In this document: positions 16,437 through 24,265 of the stretch, piece by piece
Layout of the letters: each line of letters starts with the position of its first letter
Numbering within the stretch: the first letter of the stretch is position 1
From: Ruminococcus sp.
GTDB taxonomy: Bacteria; Bacillota; Clostridia; Oscillospirales; Ruminococcaceae
Reading direction: 5' to 3'
NCBI RefSeq assembly: GCF_024691275.1
Contig: NZ_JAILNU010000111.1
Span: forward strand, 1-37,432
DNA length: 37,432 nt
Translations under genes and position numbers: made by a program
The notes under the pieces: model-generated
The model's input: only the letters and a program-made list of their open reading frames with translations
What the model was told of the DNA's origin: nothing
The model's database searches: none

Positions 16437-17879
16437 ATGAAACAAAGCGGATTGCTGCCCGTGCTCGATGAGAGCATAGATGAGATAAAGCGGATATCGG
16501 GCGGTTCGTCGGATCTGCTCATCAACAGGTTCGTGACAGGCGGAGTACACTGCGCACTGCTTTGCTGTGAGGGAATGGTATCAACGTCCGTGATAACGGA
16601 GATGATATTTGAGCCTGTGACGGATATACCGCAGCAGGATAGCGCATCGGAGCTTTTTCACTATATCTCCGAGGAGCTTTTGCTGTCCACGGACAGACCT
16701 GAGGTAACGGATTATGATGAGCTTTTCAGGTATGTGGATTCGGGATTTGCTGTCCTTATCGCCGAGGGCATGGAAAAGGGACTTGCATTCGGCGTTCAGG
16801 GATACAGCTCCCGCGGTGTGCAGGAGCCGTCAGGCGAGGGCAACATCATGGGAGCTCATGAGGGCTTCACGGAGACTGTACGCACGAATATGTCCCAGAT
16901 ACGCAGGCGGCTGAAAAGTCCCGAGCTTGTTATGGAGCTTATGGTCAAGGGGGAAAAGAGCTTTACGGATATATGCCTGTGTTATATGAAGGACCGCGTT
17001 CCGAAAAAGCTAATGGCGCAGATACGCAGCTCACTGGAGGATATACGTCTTGAGGCAATACTTTCCACAGGACATATACGCCCCTTTGTGGAAAACAGCA
17101 GCTTCGAGGTTTTCAGCTCTACGGGCATCACCGAGCGTCCCGATGTGCTGTGCTCGAAGCTTATCGAGGGGAGAGTGGCTGTCCTTGTGGACGGCGTACC
17201 CTATGCCATAGTTATACCGCGGCTGTTCTGCGAGAGCTTCCAGACTCTCGATGACTATGCCTTCAAGCCTTACTATGCCACGTTCATACGCTGGCTTAAA
17301 TATCTGGCATTCATCATAGCAGTCCTGCTGCCGTCCTTTTACGTTGCTATTGTGATGTATCACCCTGAACTTCTCAACAGCACCTTGTTCATGCTGCTGG
17401 TGGAGGCAGAGAAAAAGGCACCGCTGTCCATAGTGACAGAGGCGATGTTCGTGCTTCTGATGTACGAGGTCATACGCGAGGCTGGAGTGAGGCTGCCTAA
17501 GCCTGTAGGCGGAGCGGTCAGCATCATAAGCGGACTTATCATAGGCGATGCGGCAGTCAATTCGGGACTTGTGAGCACTCCGCTGCTGACTATGACAGCT
17601 CTTTCGGTACTGGGAGGACTTGTTGTACCCGACCTTAACCCACAGGTAACGATACTGCGTTTCGCATTTGTCATTGCAGGCGGTATGCTTGGACTATTTG
17701 GAATAAGTCTGCTTGCCTGTGCAGTACTTGTGAATATATGCGCTACTGAGGACTACGGATTCCCGTACACAGCACCGCTTTCGCCGTTCAGGAGAAAAGG
17801 TATGTCGGATACGGCAGTGCGCTGCGGTATAAAGAAGCTTCAGGACAGAGGATTTACAGTGGAGGAATATCATGAATAG
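16437..17879 (+). CDS. GerA-family spore germination protein (receptor A subunit)
   Basis: 480 aa, normal length for GerAA-type proteins. The N-terminal soluble domain (about 1-280) contains LLINRFVTGGVHCALLCCEG, REPSGEGNI-like sequence here VQEPSGEGNIMGAHEGFTE, and VDGVPYAIVIPRLFCESFQT. The C-terminal part has about five membrane segments from residue 288, with REAGVRLPKPVGGAVSIISG and DYGFPYTAPLSPF, which are family hallmarks. ATG follows GAGAGGTG. It overlaps the GerB-like gene by 8 bp. Start of a reduced receptor operon. Confidence 0.93.
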   Translation: MKQSGLLPVLDESIDEIKRISGGSSDLLINRFVTGGVHCALLCCEGMVSTSVITEMIFEPVTDIPQQDSASELFHYISEELLLSTDRPEVTDYDELFRYVDSGFAVLIAEGMEKGLAFGVQGYSSRGVQEPSGEGNIMGAHEGFTETVRTNMSQIRRRLKSPELVMELMVKGEKSFTDICLCYMKDRVPKKLMAQIRSSLEDIRLEAILSTGHIRPFVENSSFEVFSSTGITERPDVLCSKLIEGRVAVLVDGVPYAIVIPRLFCESFQTLDDYAFKPYYATFIRWLKYLAFIIAVLLPSFYVAIVMYHPELLNSTLFMLLVEAEKKAPLSIVTEAMFVLLMYEVIREAGVRLPKPVGGAVSIISGLIIGDAAVNSGLVSTPLLTMTALSVLGGLVVPDLNPQVTILRFAFVIAGGMLGLFGISLLACAVLVNICATEDYGFPYTAPLSPFRRKGMSDTAVRCGIKKLQDRGFTVEEYHE

Positions 17880-18843
17880 TGTTTCAAAGAGCCAGTTTAC
17901 AGCATTACTGATGATAACGGATCTCTTTGGACTTTTCTGCTGCGGCGGAATGATATCGCTTATGACGCTGTACGGCTTTCTTGCAGCAGCCGCGGTGCAG
18001 TACCTGTTTGGTGTTGTTTTTTCAGTGCGCGGCGGAGAACTCAGCAAAAAAGTGAAGTGGCTGTACCTTGTGTATGTGGTATTCTGCGGAGGAACGCTCT
18101 TTTCAGCGCTCTGGCAGACAAGCAGTGTCATATATATCCCTTATGAGAGCAGTCACGGCATATGGGGAAGGCTAATGACAGCAGGACTTATTGCAGCCGT
18201 ATGTCTTTACAGCTCATCAACAGGCATAAAAACAGTAGCCCGTGCGGCGGTGATAGTGGGAGCTCTTGGAGCAGCCTGCCTTCTCATCGACTTTGCAAGT
18301 GCGGTATTCAATGCAGAATGGCATAATGTGCAGCTCCCCGAAAAGAGGAGCTTTATAAGTGAATTCGTGCGCGGATTCGCATACAGCAGCGGACTTGGCA
18401 GCTTTGCAGTGCTGCTCGGTGATGTCAGGGGAGAGAGAATAAAGGCGGTAACAGGCTATTTTGCGGTAAAAGCAGCTGCGGCAGTCATAGTGCTGCTGAC
18501 AGTGCTCTCTGTCGCAGGAGGCATAATGCCGCTTGCTGATTTTCCTGTGATAACCGCTGCGCAGCTTTCCCAGCCCCTTGATGCACAGCGCATAGATTCG
18601 CTGTTCCTTGTGGTATTTGTAGTGTTTGCGGTATTTTCGGTCTCGTTGCAGGTCATGACAGGCGCGTATATCATCAGTGAGCTCTTTCCGCGGTTCACAA
18701 AGTGGCGGAGCACGGCGGTGATAGCTCTTACAGTGGCGGCTGCTGTAGTTATGCCGTCACAGCCGCTTGTGCTCCTTCGCGCTGCTGCGGCAGCTGCTGC
18801 AATGGCGGCGGCACCTCTGTGCGCAAAAAAAACCGCTGCATGA
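17872..18843 (+). CDS. GerB-like membrane protein (spore germination receptor B subunit)
   Basis: 323 aa with about ten hydrophobic segments, a little shorter than usual GerAB/APC-type B subunits (about 360). Sequence similarity visible by eye is weak; the call rests on topology, start inside the gerA-like gene (8-bp overlap) and the family rule that A and B subunits are adjacent. The N-terminal FTALLMITDLFGLFC region fits the first transmembrane helix of the B family. The C-terminus is very Ala-rich, and its last codons contain a hairpin that serves as terminator for the opposing tadA transcript. Confidence 0.72.
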   Translation: MNSVSKSQFTALLMITDLFGLFCCGGMISLMTLYGFLAAAAVQYLFGVVFSVRGGELSKKVKWLYLVYVVFCGGTLFSALWQTSSVIYIPYESSHGIWGRLMTAGLIAAVCLYSSSTGIKTVARAAVIVGALGAACLLIDFASAVFNAEWHNVQLPEKRSFISEFVRGFAYSSGLGSFAVLLGDVRGERIKAVTGYFAVKAAAAVIVLLTVLSVAGGIMPLADFPVITAAQLSQPLDAQRIDSLFLVVFVVFAVFSVSLQVMTGAYIISELFPRFTKWRSTAVIALTVAAAVVMPSQPLVLLRAAAAAAAMAAAPLCAKKTAA

Positions 18844-18851
18844 AGCAGCGG
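18825..18851 (-). terminator. Terminator of the CPBP-tadA transcript, inside the GerB-like 3' end
   Basis: Minus strand: 7-bp stem CCGCTGC / GCAGCGG with 5-base loop, then eight T residues. It starts 12 bp after the tadA stop and overlaps the last codons of the convergent GerB-like gene. Confidence 0.85.
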
Positions 18852-18862
18852 CGGGGAACGTA

Positions 18863-19324
18863 TTATTTGCGGCTTTTCTTTTCACGCAGCTGTTTGAAAA
18901 AATCAGAAAGTATAGCTGCACATTCTTCTTCCATTACTCCGCCCGTGACTTCGGGACGGTAATTGTAAGGATAGTCGAACATTTTCTGTACCGAAACGGC
19001 AGAGCCGCTTTTGAGGTCGTATGCACCGAAAATAACGTTGTCGATGCGGGAATTGATTATTGCGCCGCAGCACATCGGACATGGTTCGAGAGTGACATAT
19101 ATCGCGCACTCGGGAAGCCGCCAGCCGCCGAGAGTTCGGCAGGCTTCGTCGATAGCGATGATCTCGGCATGAGCAAGAGCGTTCTTAGCGTTCTCGCGTC
19201 TGTTTCTTCCCTCGCCGACGATCTCGCCCGTGGTCTTTTTCACCACAACAGCGCCCACAGGGACTTCACCCTCGTCGAATGCGAGCTTTGCCAGTTCAAG
19301 TGCACGGCTCATGTATTTATCCAT
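18863..19324 (-). CDS. tadA: tRNA-specific adenosine deaminase
   Basis: 153 aa. Makes inosine at the wobble position of tRNA-Arg(ACG). Zinc site and catalytic residues are intact: His52-Ala-Glu54 (AHAEIIAI) and Cys82/Cys85 (EPCPMCCG). N-terminal GEVPVGAVVV is conserved. ATG follows AGGTGATC; the gene lies 10 bp after the CPBP-family gene, so they are probably co-transcribed, and ends in a strong terminator. Confidence 0.96.
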   Translation of the reverse strand: MDKYMSRALELAKLAFDEGEVPVGAVVVKKTTGEIVGEGRNRRENAKNALAHAEIIAIDEACRTLGGWRLPECAIYVTLEPCPMCCGAIINSRIDNVIFGAYDLKSGSAVSVQKMFDYPYNYRPEVTGGVMEEECAAILSDFFKQLREKKSRK

Positions 19325-19334
19325 CTGGGATCAC

Positions 19335-20495
19335 CTAAAATATGAGTTTTATGATAGCTGAGAGCAGACAAAGGCATATCACAGCCGGTGCAGGGAAACT
19401 TTTACAGGCGATATTTAGCCTTTCCTTGCAGGTTATCTCTGACTTGTAGACTGCAAGCCTTGTGTACTTTGTTCCTCTTATGAGGTAAAGTATGATTACT
19501 CCTGCCGCTCCTGACACGAATGCTATGAGTATGAAAGAGTTTCTTCTCAGGAATGCGGGATCGCTCGAATTTTCCTCCAGAAGCACCAGTGCAAGGCGGT
19601 ACATTTTGAATACGACCTGTACGAATATAGATGTGAATATAGAGCCGCTCCTGAGCATTGACACAGAGGCAACTGCTGATATAAGGACAGCGGCAGGAAA
19701 TTCACGGAAATCCTGTACAAGCAATCCTGCCATGGCAGAAGTGATGACTATGGCATATCTGTCGCCGAATTGCCGCAGAGCGCCGAAGATAGCGCCGCGG
19801 AAAAGTAATTCCGTCATTATTGAAATGATTATAATGTCAAAAATAGTATAAACCACGAACTGTTCCTGGTTCCAGACTGAGATATCAGCATTTATGGAAC
19901 GGAAGTAGTTGAAAAGCTGCCATGTTCTGTTGGTATAGATATTAGGAAGGCTCGCAACAGCGCTTATAGCCATGGTCATACAGATAGCGCCTATCAGGTC
20001 GGGAGTGTGGTTCAGAGTGCTCATATGCTCTACCTGACGGGGCATTTTCAGCTTTTTATGAAGGTATATCAACGGGACGAGCAGCTTCACAAAGCTTATG
20101 CCCATCAGAGAAGAGATTATCTCTGAGCTGCCGCCGTACCATGAGGTGCTGAACATGGAAGTATGTATGTCGAAACCCATGAAGTCGAATATACCAACGA
20201 TGATCTTGCCTATTATATTATCTATGACTATCCACATGAGCATTGCGATGCCTGCAATATACATTATTTTGCTTATGCAGTCACGCTCGGCAGCTGCGGC
20301 TGACTTTGATTCAAACCCCTTTCCGTCCACGAAGACACTTTCCTTGCGGTTCTGCTTGAAGTTGAAAGCGTAGGGGTTCTGTTTATTTTTTCGCCATGTT
20401 TTGAAGCTTTCATTATAGACATCATTCTGTGTAGAATAATCGAATTGGTCTACAACATTAATAATCATTTTTTCTGAGGTGTCAGTGAGATTCAT
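19335..20495 (-). CDS. CPBP-family (Abi/CAAX protease-like) membrane protein, catalytic motifs degenerate
   Basis: 386 aa. A soluble N-terminal region of about 75 residues precedes roughly eight membrane segments. The CPBP fold is suggested by IMTELLFRGAIFGAL at about 226-240, matching the EExxxR motif, but the first Glu is Thr228. The His of motif 2 appears as Gln261 (AGLLVQDF) and the His of motif 3 as Gln293 (SIFVQVVFK). If this alignment is right, the protein is not an active protease of the known type. ATG is preceded by the strong AGGAGGTG. It heads a two-gene operon with tadA and is divergent from the Ger(x)C-like gene. Confidence 0.72.
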   Translation of the reverse strand: MNLTDTSEKMIINVVDQFDYSTQNDVYNESFKTWRKNKQNPYAFNFKQNRKESVFVDGKGFESKSAAAAERDCISKIMYIAGIAMLMWIVIDNIIGKIIVGIFDFMGFDIHTSMFSTSWYGGSSEIISSLMGISFVKLLVPLIYLHKKLKMPRQVEHMSTLNHTPDLIGAICMTMAISAVASLPNIYTNRTWQLFNYFRSINADISVWNQEQFVVYTIFDIIIISIMTELLFRGAIFGALRQFGDRYAIVITSAMAGLLVQDFREFPAAVLISAVASVSMLRSGSIFTSIFVQVVFKMYRLALVLLEENSSDPAFLRRNSFILIAFVSGAAGVIILYLIRGTKYTRLAVYKSEITCKERLNIACKSFPAPAVICLCLLSAIIKLIF

Positions 20496-20609
20496 TGGCT
20501 CACCTCCTACAAATTCTCAATATAATATTAACATATTTTATGCGAAACAGTGTTGAATTTTTAGCATATTTATGTGAATAAACGGTGAATTGCAAAAAGG
20601 AGTGCTATT

Positions 20610-21137
20610 TTGAAAAGTATTTTTATGATATTATCATGTTTAGCTCTTGCTGCGAGCTCGGGGTGTGCTTCGGGAAGGATACACGAGAGAAGCTACCTCA
20701 GAGCAGCGGCGGTCAGCGGAGCTGATAACAGCTCTGTGACGTTTTCGTTTTACGATGAAGGCGTTATCTCGGCACAGGGAGAAGATATCGACTCGGCAAG
20801 GTCTTGCGCTGAGCTGAAAAACGGCAGACCGATATTCACGGGGTATACCGATCTCCTTATAGTTGACGGCACGAAATGCTGCAAGCTTCTTGAGCATATG
20901 CTGAACAACTGGAAGGTATCACCGTCATGCATGGTGGTATACAGCTCTGACGGCGTGAAGCTCCTTGATGAGTACAGTGCGGAACAGCTCAGAGGAATGG
21001 CTGAGCAGTCGGTGAAAAAAGGGATATCTCCTGAATGTGATGTAATAACTGTGCTTGGAAAGCTCTGTACGGGACAGTGTGCTGAGGTAACAGAGCTTAA
21101 CAGTGACGGTACGGCAGGAAGCCGAATAATTTATTAG
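20610..21137 (+). CDS. Short Ger(x)C-like lipoprotein (N-terminal domain only)
   Basis: 175 aa from TTG 20610, seven bases after AAAAGGAG; no better in-frame start. It has a short signal sequence ending near SSGC (Cys19), an atypical lipobox. The segment ISAQGEDIDSARSCAELKNG, followed by FTGYTDLLIVDG and LNNWKVSPSCMVVYSSDG, matches the order in the N-terminal domain of GerAC proteins, where a phrase of the form 'GH.k.liig..la..gl...ld...rd' occurs. Usual Ger(x)C proteins are about 370-400 aa, so the C-terminal domain is missing. It lies 1.8 kb downstream of the GerB-like gene, separated by two opposite-strand genes. Similarity is weak; call is tentative. Confidence 0.58.
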   Translation: MKSIFMILSCLALAASSGCASGRIHERSYLRAAAVSGADNSSVTFSFYDEGVISAQGEDIDSARSCAELKNGRPIFTGYTDLLIVDGTKCCKLLEHMLNNWKVSPSCMVVYSSDGVKLLDEYSAEQLRGMAEQSVKKGISPECDVITVLGKLCTGQCAEVTELNSDGTAGSRIIY

Positions 21138-21322
21138 TTCTGGTGGCGCACAACGCCGTATTCGTCATCGAGCCTATAGTATGGACAGGCATAGTTCGTG
21201 CCCTGCAAAAAGCGGTACATCTCGTCTTCATCGAGATTCACCATGCACACATAGCAGTCATAATCGTCATCGTAGACGTAGTTCGTGCAGGTCTCGCAGT
21301 TAGTCGCTTTTTTCTTTTCCAT
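21134..21322 (-). CDS. DUF6472-type small Cys-rich protein
   Basis: 62 aa. Two CxxC-like pairs: NCETCTNYVYDDDYDCYVC and a later Cys in YACPYYR, with an acidic middle (NLDEDEMYRFL). Proteins of this form occur widely in Clostridia and are grouped as DUF6472; function is unknown, metal binding is likely from the Cys pattern. ATG follows AAAGGAGC. It is the last gene of the tsaD-cmk operon and overlaps the convergent Ger(x)C-like gene by 4 bp. Confidence 0.8.
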   Translation of the reverse strand: MEKKKATNCETCTNYVYDDDYDCYVCMVNLDEDEMYRFLQGTNYACPYYRLDDEYGVVRHQN

Positions 21323-21348
21323 AGTATGCTCCTTTCCGCTCAGGTCGT

Positions 21349-22011
21349 TTATTGCAGCTTATCCTTGATGATCTTTACGATAGCCGCAGCGGATTCCTCT
21401 AAATTGAGTTTTGTGGTGTCTACGAGAACGGCATCGTCAGCCTGTTTCAGAGGAGCTGTTTCACGGTGCATATCCTGATAGTCGCGCTTGATGATATCAT
21501 CGAGTATCTCCTGATACGTCGGACAGTCGGGCTTTTCTGCAAGCTCCTTGTAGCGGCGGTTGGCACGTTCCTCGGCGGAAGCTGTAAGGAATATCTTAAC
21601 GTCTGCATCGGGGAGAACGACTGTACCGATATCGCGTCCGTCCATGAGGACGTTGTTCTCACGGGCGATCTTCTGCTGGGTGTCGAAAAGGTAAGCTCTT
21701 ACAGCAGGGATAGCAGATGTGCGGGAAGCAGCCATTGATATCTCGGGAGTTCTTATAAGGTCTGAAACATCTCTGTCACCAAGGAATACTCTCTGCACAC
21801 CGTCGATGAATCTGAGAGAAACATCAGCCTTTTCAAGGGAAGCAGCTATCTCATCGTCGGGGATAGCGTTTTCGGTTATATAGAGCGCGATCGTGCGGTA
21901 GAGCGCACCTGTATCGACATAGATATAGCCGAGCTCCTTCGATACCATTTTTGCGATGGTGCTTTTTCCTGCACCTGCAGGACCGTCTATTGCGATATTG
22001 ATAGTTTTCAT
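21349..22011 (-). CDS. cmk: Cytidylate kinase
   Basis: 220 aa. Phosphorylates CMP/dCMP. P-loop GPAGAGKST at residues 10-18, then YIYVDTGALYRTIALY, SRTSAIPAVRAYL and MDGRDIGTVVLPDADVKIFL, all CMP-kinase signatures. ATG follows AAAGGAG. No rpsA or ispH fusion or neighbour is visible. Confidence 0.97.
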   Translation of the reverse strand: MKTINIAIDGPAGAGKSTIAKMVSKELGYIYVDTGALYRTIALYITENAIPDDEIAASLEKADVSLRFIDGVQRVFLGDRDVSDLIRTPEISMAASRTSAIPAVRAYLFDTQQKIARENNVLMDGRDIGTVVLPDADVKIFLTASAEERANRRYKELAEKPDCPTYQEILDDIIKRDYQDMHRETAPLKQADDAVLVDTTKLNLEESAAAIVKIIKDKLQ

Positions 22012-22053
22012 ATTATTCTCCTTTGTGATGAGCTTTATTGAAAAGCCGCATTA

Positions 22054-22338
22054 TCACTTTTTACTTGAATATGCCTGTCTGAGTTTTCTGATAAAGAAAA
22101 AAAGAAAACAAAGACCGACCAGTGCCATGATAATACCGAGGATCACGTTATCATTCCTGAACATAAGGAATGCGATAAGGAAAAACATTCCTATAAAAGC
22201 GGCAAAGAATAAGAGTATCATGGCTTTCAGTATCAAACGCAGCGGTTTTGGTAACCTGCTGCTTTTGCTTGCTTCATATATGCCTTTTCCTGTGATTTCC
22301 AGAAAGAGTTCCAGTATAATTTCAAAGATGATCTCCAT
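22054..22338 (-). CDS. Small membrane protein of unknown function
   Basis: 94 aa with an amphipathic N-terminus and two hydrophobic segments (about 38-61 and 66-86), ending in a basic tail RKLRQAYSSKK. Not recognised as a named family. ATG has GGAAGGGG upstream. It lies within the tsaD-yccF-cmk operon (gaps of 39 and 42 bp), which supports it being a real gene. Confidence 0.65.
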   Translation of the reverse strand: MEIIFEIILELFLEITGKGIYEASKSSRLPKPLRLILKAMILLFFAAFIGMFFLIAFLMFRNDNVILGIIMALVGLCFLFFFIRKLRQAYSSKK

Positions 22339-22377
22339 AGTATACCCCTTCCTGCGGCAATGATTGTCAAATAAATA

Positions 22378-22737
22378 TCATTTGATCTTAGCCCCCAGCG
22401 GCATGAGCGAGAGCTTTGCCAGCTTGAACATCTGCATACCGAAGGGTATCCCTGCGACAGTAATGCATAGCAGAATCCCCCATACTGTATATTGCAGAGC
22501 CATGAGAAGTCCGCCGAATATGAGCCATACTATGTTCAGAGAAGTCTTTACCACACCGCCGTCGTATTCAACTTTTTTGCCGAATGGGCAGAACGACAGA
22601 CTTGCGAATTTAAAACATTGTTTTCCGACAGGTATGCCGACAATGGAGAGACACCAGAGCAGTCCCAGACAAAACCAGCTGAGACCGCTGATAAAACCTC
22701 CGCATATCAGCCATATGATATTACCCAAGCACCCCAT
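22378..22737 (-). CDS. YccF-domain inner membrane protein
   Basis: 119 aa made of two similar halves, each with a 'NIIWLI.GG...' start and a 'IVGIP.G.Q.FK.A.L...PFG' end: GCLGNIIWLICGGFISGLSW with FKFASLSFCPFGK, and LNIVWLIFGGLLMALQY with FKLAKLSLMPLGA. That tandem YccF layout is characteristic. The function of YccF is not known. ATG follows AAAGGAG; 42 bp after tsaD. Confidence 0.92.
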   Translation of the reverse strand: MGCLGNIIWLICGGFISGLSWFCLGLLWCLSIVGIPVGKQCFKFASLSFCPFGKKVEYDGGVVKTSLNIVWLIFGGLLMALQYTVWGILLCITVAGIPFGMQMFKLAKLSLMPLGAKIK

Positions 22738-22779
22738 AATGATTCTCCTTTATATCATGCTTATGCAGTCGACAGAGGA

Positions 22780-23790
22780 TCAGATGTCCTCCATTGACAG
22801 AGTTGCGACAGCGTTCAGGCTTTCGTCGGCTGTAATGCCCGCGAGCAGGTTATAGCTGCCCTGACAGGCTATCATAGCGCCGTTATCGCCACAGAGCTTC
22901 TTTTCGGGCATATAGAACTCGAATCCTCGTTCTGCACAAGCTTCGGAGAGCGCTGCACGTACCCCCGTGTTAGCGGAAACTCCTCCTGCAAGTGCCACCT
23001 TTTTGTATCCGAGAGCTTCTGCTGCACGGATAGTCTTATCGGTGAGTATATCTGCGATAGTGCCCTGAAGGCTTGCTGCAAGATCGTTTTTGTTTATATC
23101 TATGCCTTTCTGTTCGGCATTATGGAGCAGGTTGATGACATTGGTCTTCAGTCCCGAAAAACTGAAATCGAATTCGCTTCCCGCAACGGCAGGGTGAGGG
23201 AGCCTGAAAGCGTTCCTGTCACCTGTTTTTGCAGCGTTGTCGATATGTACGCCGCCGGGATACGGGAATCCCATTGCACGGGCGCACTTGTCAAAGCATT
23301 CACCTGCTGCGTCATCGTGAGTACGTCCGACCACGCGGAACTTTGTATAGCTGAGCACCTCGATGATATGGCTGTGACCGCCGCTTGCCACAAGGCAGAG
23401 ATAAGGCGGTTCGAGCTCGGGAAAAGTGAGGTAGTTCGTAGCGATATGTCCTGCTATATGGTGGACGGGAATGAGCGGCTTGCCTGATGACATTGCAAGA
23501 GCCTTTGCGAAGCTCACTCCCACAAGAAGCGCTCCGATAAGTCCTGGAGCGTATGTTACGGCAATGCCGTCAAGATCGGCGAGGCTCACCTTAGCTTCGT
23601 CGAGCGCCTGACTAACAACGCCGAGGATATTTTCACAGTGGCGGCGCGAAGCTATCTCGGGGACTACTCCGCCGTATTTCCGATGCTCCTCTATCTGAGT
23701 GGAAATGACCGACGAGCGTATCTCGCGGCAGTTTTCCACAACGCTTGCGGCAGTCTCGTCGCAGGAGCTTTCTATTCCGAGTATGAGCAT
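22780..23790 (-). CDS. tsaD: tRNA N6-adenosine threonylcarbamoyltransferase TsaD
   Basis: 336 aa. Transfers the threonylcarbamoyl group to A37 of ANN-decoding tRNAs. N-terminal MLILGIESSCDETAASVVE, the metal site His111/His115 (VHHIAGH), YLCLVASGGHSHI, FDFSFSGLKTNV and GGVSANTGVR are all conserved. First gene of a minus-strand operon; the ATG lies behind AGAAGGTC and a promoter is seen about 120 bp upstream. Confidence 0.97.
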   Translation of the reverse strand: MLILGIESSCDETAASVVENCREIRSSVISTQIEEHRKYGGVVPEIASRRHCENILGVVSQALDEAKVSLADLDGIAVTYAPGLIGALLVGVSFAKALAMSSGKPLIPVHHIAGHIATNYLTFPELEPPYLCLVASGGHSHIIEVLSYTKFRVVGRTHDDAAGECFDKCARAMGFPYPGGVHIDNAAKTGDRNAFRLPHPAVAGSEFDFSFSGLKTNVINLLHNAEQKGIDINKNDLAASLQGTIADILTDKTIRAAEALGYKKVALAGGVSANTGVRAALSEACAERGFEFYMPEKKLCGDNGAMIACQGSYNLLAGITADESLNAVATLSMEDI

Positions 23791-23910
23791 ATAATGACCT
23801 TCTTTAGTTATTTTGGAATGAAAAATGATCTCATTCCTGTGCCGAAAAGCGGCGGAAGGGGACTTTGGGGGTTCACAAACCGCTACTTTATGGCAAATGT
23901 CTCACCTATT

Positions 23911-23939
23911 ATAATATAACAAAACTGCTTGATAGTCAA
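23911..23939 (-). promoter_or_regulatory. Promoter for the tsaD operon
   Basis: Minus strand: TTGACT (23939-23934), 17-bp spacer, TATTAT (23916-23911). Confidence 0.7.
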
Positions 23940-24059
23940 GAGTTTTTTTATTATTGTCATAGTAACGGCATTAAATGTTGTCTTCGTGCACAAAATAGCA
24001 CGAAAGTTATACCACTTTTTGCGGACTTTGCATATGTTGTTCATTTTTTGCGGATACAG

Positions 24060-24088
24060 TTGACATAATTTGTGCAAAGCGTTATACT
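24060..24088 (+). promoter_or_regulatory. Upstream sigma-A-type promoter of the cotH-dockerin gene
   Basis: TTGACA (24060-24065), 17-bp spacer, TATACT (24083-24088). Two copies of TTTTTGCGGA (24016-24025 and 24045-24054) lie just upstream. It implies a leader of about 170 bases. Confidence 0.75.
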
Positions 24089-24146
24089 GAAACTACGGGA
24101 TATCGTCAAAAAGTGAACTTTAGTTACATATTTCGGTGCTGTGTTG

Positions 24147-24193
24147 TTTAAGTTTACTTTAAGATTATTTTAAGACTGGACAGATATTATAAT
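24147..24193 (+). promoter_or_regulatory. Triple TTTAAG array with -10 box (candidate activator-dependent promoter)
   Basis: TTTAAG occurs at 24147, 24158 and 24169, exactly 11 bp apart, then 13 bp later TATAAT (24188-24193). No good -35 hexamer is present; the third repeat covers the -35 position. This spacing is typical of OmpR/PhoB-family operators. The remaining 23791-24265 gap holds these elements and the tsaD promoter, with no gene. Confidence 0.6.
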
Positions 24194-24265
24194 TACACCG
24201 AATGACGAAAACAATGCACATAATACAGTGTGTAAAAACATGAAAGATCATATGGAGGGATTGAA

